A DNA stretch of 64,000 bases from Bradyrhizobium lablabi (GTDB lineage: Bacteria > Pseudomonadota > Alphaproteobacteria > Rhizobiales > Xanthobacteraceae): assembly GCF_018131005.1 (NCBI RefSeq), contig NZ_JAFCJK010000001.1, positions 372,001-436,000 of the forward strand, written 5' to 3'. Below are positions 59,747 through 64,000 of the stretch, in pieces. The notes below the pieces were generated by a model, which was given only the letters and a program-made list of their open reading frames with translations, was not told the DNA's origin and made no database searches. The translations under genes were made by a program, and so were the position numbers. Position 1 is the first letter of the stretch. Every line of letters starts with the position of its first letter.

Positions 59747-59923
59747 GTGATCGCTCATCCGGCAAGACCTCAAGGCGCCCGACGCCGCCGCTCCCACGAA
59801 TCGCAGGATGAGGTTGCGCGATCGCTCGAACGGGAATTGAGCCTGCTGGCGGAAGAGCGCCGGGAACGCGCGCATCAACTTGGCCTCGACCTCGGATCCA
59901 CGGCAGCGAAGCCGCGTGAATAG
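59747..59923 (+). CDS. Possible small protein, 58 aa
   Basis: A GTG start with AAGGA eight bases upstream opens a 58-codon frame to TAG. The middle (DEVARSLERELSLLAEERRE) reads as an amphipathic charged helix, and third positions are moderately GC-rich. I recognise no family. The 168-base stretch to the end of the beta-lactamase-like gene holds nothing else I can support. Confidence 0.35.
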   Translation: MIAHPARPQGARRRRSHESQDEVARSLERELSLLAEERRERAHQLGLDLGSTAAKPRE

Positions 59924-60091
59924 GCCAGCGCGTTCGAATCGAACGCGCTGCCCTTACGCCTTTCGTAGCAAACCCCGCCCACAACCTCCGTGGTTGCGCC
60001 GCGCCGCCCGGGCAGGCGCGCACGGATTCACCAAGCGACAGACCGATGCGGGGTCTTGCCTCGTCGGGCAAATCAATGCGCCGGGCTGTTA

Positions 60092-61636
60092 TTACTCGCT
60101 GTCGACCTGGACGTCGTGGCCGAAGCGATCCTTTCCATTCAGCCGCGCCTTGGCGCCGTCGAACGACAGCAGCCATTTCCGGTCGGTGTCGCCGCCCACC
60201 ATGCGCAGGTCGATCGCGAATGTATGGCTGTCCTGCCATGTTCCTTTGAGCGCCATCACACCAAGCGGCGTCGTATCGCCGAGGCGATAACGTCCGTCCA
60301 GCCCGATCGGCCCGGCCAATCTGATAGAAGGTCGGGCCGGATCAGGCGTCGACATCTCCAATTCGTAGCGCGGAAGCGCGCCGTTCAGATCCAGCGAGAT
60401 CTTCCGTACATCGAACGCGCTGCGCGCGAATCGGTACGTCTTGCCAGAGATCGTGGCGGCGGTCTCCGGCGTTGCGCCAACGGCGGTGGTCCTTTCGGTT
60501 GCGATATCGCGGAGTTCGCCCGCCAGCAGATTGGCGCCAACTGGATCGGCCGGCAGTGCAACGTCGGACTTGACGGCGCCGGTAATATCGGCAGCCAGCT
60601 TGCCGAACGAACAATAGTCGCGCGCAGTCACGACAGCGATGACGTCGAGCGTGGGCAACACCATGATGAGCTGACAGCGGTCGCCGACCGCCATAATGAC
60701 CTGCCTGCCCGGCATCACCCAGAAGAAATTGGCGTAGCGCATGGTCGGATCGAACGTCGTGTGCATCTCGACCGTCGCATGCCTGATGCGCTCGACCCAG
60801 TTCGGCGGCAACAGATGCTGCCGCTCCCACTCGCCGTCATGCAGATAGAGATAACCGATCTTGGCGGCGTCTCGCGGTGCGAGCATAAGACCGCCGCCGC
60901 CCTGCGACAGTCCCTGCCCGACGCCATGCCAGGTCGGAGCGGCGATACCGAGCGGACGGAACAGCCGCGCCATGGCATAGTCCCGCGCGCTCAGTCCTGT
61001 GAGCTTGCTGATGACGGCGGACAGGAGCTGCGCATTTCCGCTGTTGTAATAGAAGACTTCGCCCGGCTCGTTCGCCATCGGCCGGTCGAGAACGAAGTTG
61101 ATCACGTCGCGGCTGCGTTCCCATTCGATCAAGGAGTCGGGACGGCCGCCTTCGACCCCCTCCTTCCAGTCAAGGCCCGAGGTCATGTCGAGCAGGTGCT
61201 GGATCGTGATCGCCTGCTTGCGGACATCGACACTGGCAATGCTGCGATCGCTGAAGAAATTCAGCATATGATGGTCGACGCTGTCGAGCAGACCGTCCTT
61301 GATGAGCATCGCGGTCAAGGTTCCGATCACCGCCTTGGTGGCGGAGTTGATCACGTGCGGAATGTCGGCGGTGTACGGAGCGTAATAGGCGTCGAGAACG
61401 ATCCGGCCGTGACGTGCGATCAACAGGCTGTCGAAGCTGCGGGCAGTCCCGTAGCTGACGAGCCTGGCGAGCGCGGCCGACTCCATGCCCTGCTCTTCGG
61501 GCGTCGAGGTCAGCCATTGCGTGGTCGGCCACACCGGGTCGCCGCCTTGTGCGCGGACCGCGCCGGATGACGCCAGCACAGACGCGAGCAGCAGGCTGCT
61601 GCCCAGCATCGACACGGCCAATCGTCCGCCTTGCAT
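60092..61636 (-). CDS. Serine beta-lactamase family hydrolase (class C/esterase-like)
   Basis: A 514-residue exported serine hydrolase. A signal peptide covers about residues 1-29 (ends AVRA). The catalytic SxxK is in VINSATKAVIGT (about residue 100). YYNSGN gives the YxN motif. The remainder of the catalytic domain runs to about 365; a C-terminal beta domain of about 130 residues (from PETAATISGKTYRF) is like that of lipocalin-type extensions in EstB/PBP4-like proteins. It may be a periplasmic esterase or peptidase rather than a beta-lactamase. ATG 61636 gives a clean signal sequence; no clear Shine-Dalgarno sequence. Confidence 0.88.
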   Translation of the reverse strand: MQGGRLAVSMLGSSLLLASVLASSGAVRAQGGDPVWPTTQWLTSTPEEQGMESAALARLVSYGTARSFDSLLIARHGRIVLDAYYAPYTADIPHVINSATKAVIGTLTAMLIKDGLLDSVDHHMLNFFSDRSIASVDVRKQAITIQHLLDMTSGLDWKEGVEGGRPDSLIEWERSRDVINFVLDRPMANEPGEVFYYNSGNAQLLSAVISKLTGLSARDYAMARLFRPLGIAAPTWHGVGQGLSQGGGGLMLAPRDAAKIGYLYLHDGEWERQHLLPPNWVERIRHATVEMHTTFDPTMRYANFFWVMPGRQVIMAVGDRCQLIMVLPTLDVIAVVTARDYCSFGKLAADITGAVKSDVALPADPVGANLLAGELRDIATERTTAVGATPETAATISGKTYRFARSAFDVRKISLDLNGALPRYELEMSTPDPARPSIRLAGPIGLDGRYRLGDTTPLGVMALKGTWQDSHTFAIDLRMVGGDTDRKWLLSFDGAKARLNGKDRFGHDVQVDSE

Positions 61637-62272
61637 GGACGCCTCGTCGGAATGCGACTACGTTGCGGCACAATCCGCGAGCGCCAGCGCACCTGTCAAT
61701 GCCCACGCCGCTGCGCCATCGGCATGACTGCAATTTGGGGTAAGTACTCATAAAAATAGGATTGTCGCGCGGACGCCGCTGCCATGGATGCTCGTGTGAG
61801 GCCGATCCGGTCTTTCAGGAAGCGCGAGCAGTACAGCATTCAGTCTCATCATCGATTCGGTACTTGGCGCTGGATTTACAAACAGGCGCATCTCGATCAC
61901 GGGACCTGCTCGCGAATTTCCACAGCCACTAGACGTCGCCAAGCAGCGACACTCACGATAATGTCAATCGCCATGAAATGATCGTCCAAATACAATGTGT
62001 GGTGGTAGCGGCGGCTGCCGCCGTCCTGAGTGCTAGTCGCGTTACAATCGTAGCGAAATTTTCACGCCAACGGCACTGAGTCGCCACAGGGCCGCTGAAT
62101 CTTTGGTGACGAACGGCGTGGAGTTTTGAAATGGGACTGGCCAGTCCACCCGACGCACGTTTTGCGGCCGGGATCATCGAGCGTATCGCAAACAGCGTTT
62201 CGACAGCGACCGGAACGCACCCAGCATTCTCCCCCGACCGGCGAACCACAAAGGATTGAGGTCGGCCGAGAA
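61637..62272. other. Intergenic region with no convincing gene
   Basis: 636 bases between the divergent beta-lactamase-like and kinase genes. Frames of about 60-100 codons exist on both strands but lack ribosome sites and protein-like composition. It contains lower-GC stretches (for example near 61740-61770 and 61965-62000), as in a promoter region. No strong palindrome seen. Confidence 0.45.
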
Positions 62273-64000
62273 GTGACCATTTTATCGCGCCTTTTCTTGC
62301 TGGTGGTCGTCGCGCTACTGCCGGCGATCGCAGTCCAGACAGACAATGAATTCGACCTGCGCCGCGCGCGCGAAGTCGAAGTGCAGAACCAGGCGCTTAG
62401 CCTGGCCAAGCTCGCCGCAGCGGAGCAACAGCAGATCGTCCAGGGAATTCACCGGACCCTGATTGCGCTGTCGGAGCTCCCGGCGATAAAGGCGAAGGAC
62501 ACCCAGGAATGCAACGCTTACCTTTCCAAAATCAAGCAGCGATATCCGGGGTTCATCAGCTTTATCATCGTCGACATGAATGGCGACTCCTTCTGCGACG
62601 CGAGCAACGATCACAGGCCATCGACCGCCGCCGGGCGGCCCTACTTCGCCAACGTCGTGAAGACCGGTGAATTCACGGTCGGAGAGTTCGCGGTCGGTCG
62701 AGTGACCGGCCGTAACGTCCTTCATTTTGCGCTGCCGTTCTATGGCGACGATTCCCACATGGGCGGCGTCGTTATTGCCGCTCTCAGCCTTGATTGGCTC
62801 GCTGACAACATCGCGCGAAAAGGCATTCCAGCGGGAGCGGCACTTACCATCACGGATCGCAATGGCACGTATCTCGCCCGCTACCCCGATAACGACCGGC
62901 TTGTCGGTAAAAAGATGCGCGGTGACAGATACCTGAATCTGGACCAACGGGGAGCGATCGATATCCTCGACATCCATGGGGTGGAGCGGATCATCGGCTA
63001 CGCAACCCTGGACGCCAGTTCCGGGGGGCTTTTTGTCGGCTATAGCGTCAACAAGGCGCAGGCCTTCGCCGAGATCGAGAATCGCACACGGCGCGACATC
63101 ATTTTGATTGTCTTGAGCGCCGCGCTGGTATTGCTCCTGACATCTTTAGGCGCCCGCCGGTTCATCCATCGTCCGCTTGGCGAATTGGTCTGTGCCGCGA
63201 ACCAATGGCGTCTCGGCGAATACGGCCGACGTGTGGGCATCCGGGATAAATCGGAAATCGCCCGGGTCGCCGACGCGTTCAACACCATGGCCGACGCGCT
63301 GGAGCGTCGCGAGCACGAATTGTCCGAGGCGAAGGAGAGAGCCGAGGATGCGGCGGCCCGGATCACGATGATCTTTGAGAGTACGACTGACAGCGTGATC
63401 ACCATCGATCGGGACTGCCGCATCCGCTTCTTCAACCAGCGGGCCTGGGCGCAGATCGCCGAAGGGCGCCAACTCATGGGCATGGAGTTGCAACAGGCTT
63501 TTCTGGACGCCGCCGGCACGGAACTACTCGGTCGATTTCGAGAAGCGATGTCGGACCAGCGCCCGATCTCGTTCGAGATGCTCTGCCCTCGCCGCAATGT
63601 CTGGTACGCGTTCAATGCGTTCCCCTCCAGCGAAGGCCTCGCCATCTTCTTCCGGGACATCACCGAGCACAAGCACGCGGTTGAGGCGCGCCGCCTGACT
63701 GAAGAGCAGCTTCAGCAGAGCCAGAAAATGGAGTCCGTCGGCCAGCTCACTGGGGGCATCGCGCACGACTTCAACAACCTGCTTGCGGTCGTCTCCGCGA
63801 ACCTCGAGCGCATCGAGGAAGAGGGAGCGGAAGATATCAGCAGGGTCCGTCAGTTCGCCGCGGCCGCCCGCCGTGCCGCTGATCGGGGAGCCAAGCTGAC
63901 GGGGCAGCTTCTGGCCTTTTCCCGGCGGCAAAGATTGCATCCGAAACTCGTCAGCGCAAATGAGCTGATTGACGAATTCCAGGGGCTGATTCGCCAGGCG
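62273..64000 (+). CDS. Cache-HAMP-PAS sensor histidine kinase, N-terminal part (runs off the window)
   Basis: 576 codons are present, without a stop. Residues 4-20 form a membrane segment (SRLFLLVVVALLPAIAV). A periplasmic sensor of about 260 residues follows, with Cache-like features (GFISFIIVDMNGDSFCD, GRPYFANVVKTGEFTVGEF). A second membrane segment lies near 282-302 (IILIVLSAALVLLLTSLGA). HAMP, a coiled linker, a PAS domain (MIFESTTDSVITIDRDCRI) and a HisKA domain, SVGQLTGGIAHDFNNLLAVV with the phospho-acceptor His, come next. GQLTGGIAHDFNN is typical of hybrid kinases, which often end in a receiver domain. GTG 62273 is a best guess; no strong ribosome site is seen. Confidence 0.87.
   Translation, partial: MTILSRLFLLVVVALLPAIAVQTDNEFDLRRAREVEVQNQALSLAKLAAAEQQQIVQGIHRTLIALSELPAIKAKDTQECNAYLSKIKQRYPGFISFIIVDMNGDSFCDASNDHRPSTAAGRPYFANVVKTGEFTVGEFAVGRVTGRNVLHFALPFYGDDSHMGGVVIAALSLDWLADNIARKGIPAGAALTITDRNGTYLARYPDNDRLVGKKMRGDRYLNLDQRGAIDILDIHGVERIIGYATLDASSGGLFVGYSVNKAQAFAEIENRTRRDIILIVLSAALVLLLTSLGARRFIHRPLGELVCAANQWRLGEYGRRVGIRDKSEIARVADAFNTMADALERREHELSEAKERAEDAAARITMIFESTTDSVITIDRDCRIRFFNQRAWAQIAEGRQLMGMELQQAFLDAAGTELLGRFREAMSDQRPISFEMLCPRRNVWYAFNAFPSSEGLAIFFRDITEHKHAVEARRLTEEQLQQSQKMESVGQLTGGIAHDFNNLLAVVSANLERIEEEGAEDISRVRQFAAAARRAADRGAKLTGQLLAFSRRQRLHPKLVSANELIDEFQGLIRQA

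Noticed and set aside
61784..62249. Short frames on both strands between the beta-lactamase-like and kinase genes
   Set aside because: No ribosome sites or family features, and none continues into the kinase frame.

Overview
The window looks like a chromosomal stretch of a Bradyrhizobium-type alphaproteobacterium (Nitrobacteraceae). The evidence is the high GC content with GC-rich third codon positions, the density of ABC transporters and acyl-CoA enzymes, an iron exporter (mbfA) behind an Irr-type (ICE) palindrome, and several families of short palindromic intergenic repeats that I associate with Bradyrhizobium and Rhodopseudomonas. I see no rRNA, tRNA, CRISPR array, transposase or prophage gene.

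Layout. 1-10 kb: end of an acyl-CoA ligase, a small hypothetical protein, an epoxide-hydrolase-like enzyme, mbfA with its palindrome, an amidase, a SnoaL-like protein, a zinc alcohol dehydrogenase, an AidB-like acyl-CoA dehydrogenase, an atypical SDR and an enoyl-CoA hydratase. 10-16 kb: a GNAT enzyme, a DUF1127 protein, then a tricarballylate-utilisation-like set in the order LysR regulator, MFS symporter, TcuA, TcuB. 16-23 kb: a lone Rieske protein coupled to two paralogous amidohydrolases, a CinA-type deamidase, and a type I secretion pair (HlyD and PrtD-like ABC exporter).

23-32 kb: a dipeptide/nickel-type ABC transporter operon that also encodes an amidase and a 65-residue AtzG/DUF4089-like partner, with a second, divergent paralogous binding protein. 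32-41 kb: a CHASE2 adenylate/guanylate cyclase, a 1,517-residue FecR-VCBS-RTX secreted protein and, divergent, a LapG-like transglutaminase-type cysteine protease. This is the best candidate for a little-described functional module. 41-50 kb: a branched-chain-type (Liv) ABC operon carrying its own long-chain acyl-CoA synthetase, then a two-gene ABC-2 exporter. Inverted copies of one 125-130 bp repeat flank this block.

50-64 kb: alpha/beta hydrolase, MBL-fold protein, amidohydrolase, tandem GNAT and M29 aminopeptidase. Next comes a small catabolic cluster (carboxymuconolactone-decarboxylase-like protein, Bug-type binding protein, Gfo/Idh dehydrogenase, GntR/UTRA regulator) that carries two truncated gene remnants and paired operator-like palindromes. 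The window ends with a serine beta-lactamase-like hydrolase and the N-terminal 576 residues of a Cache-HAMP-PAS histidine kinase that runs off the edge.

Starts were chosen from Shine-Dalgarno sequence, overlap with neighbours and family length. All function calls come from reading motifs by eye; no database search was run.
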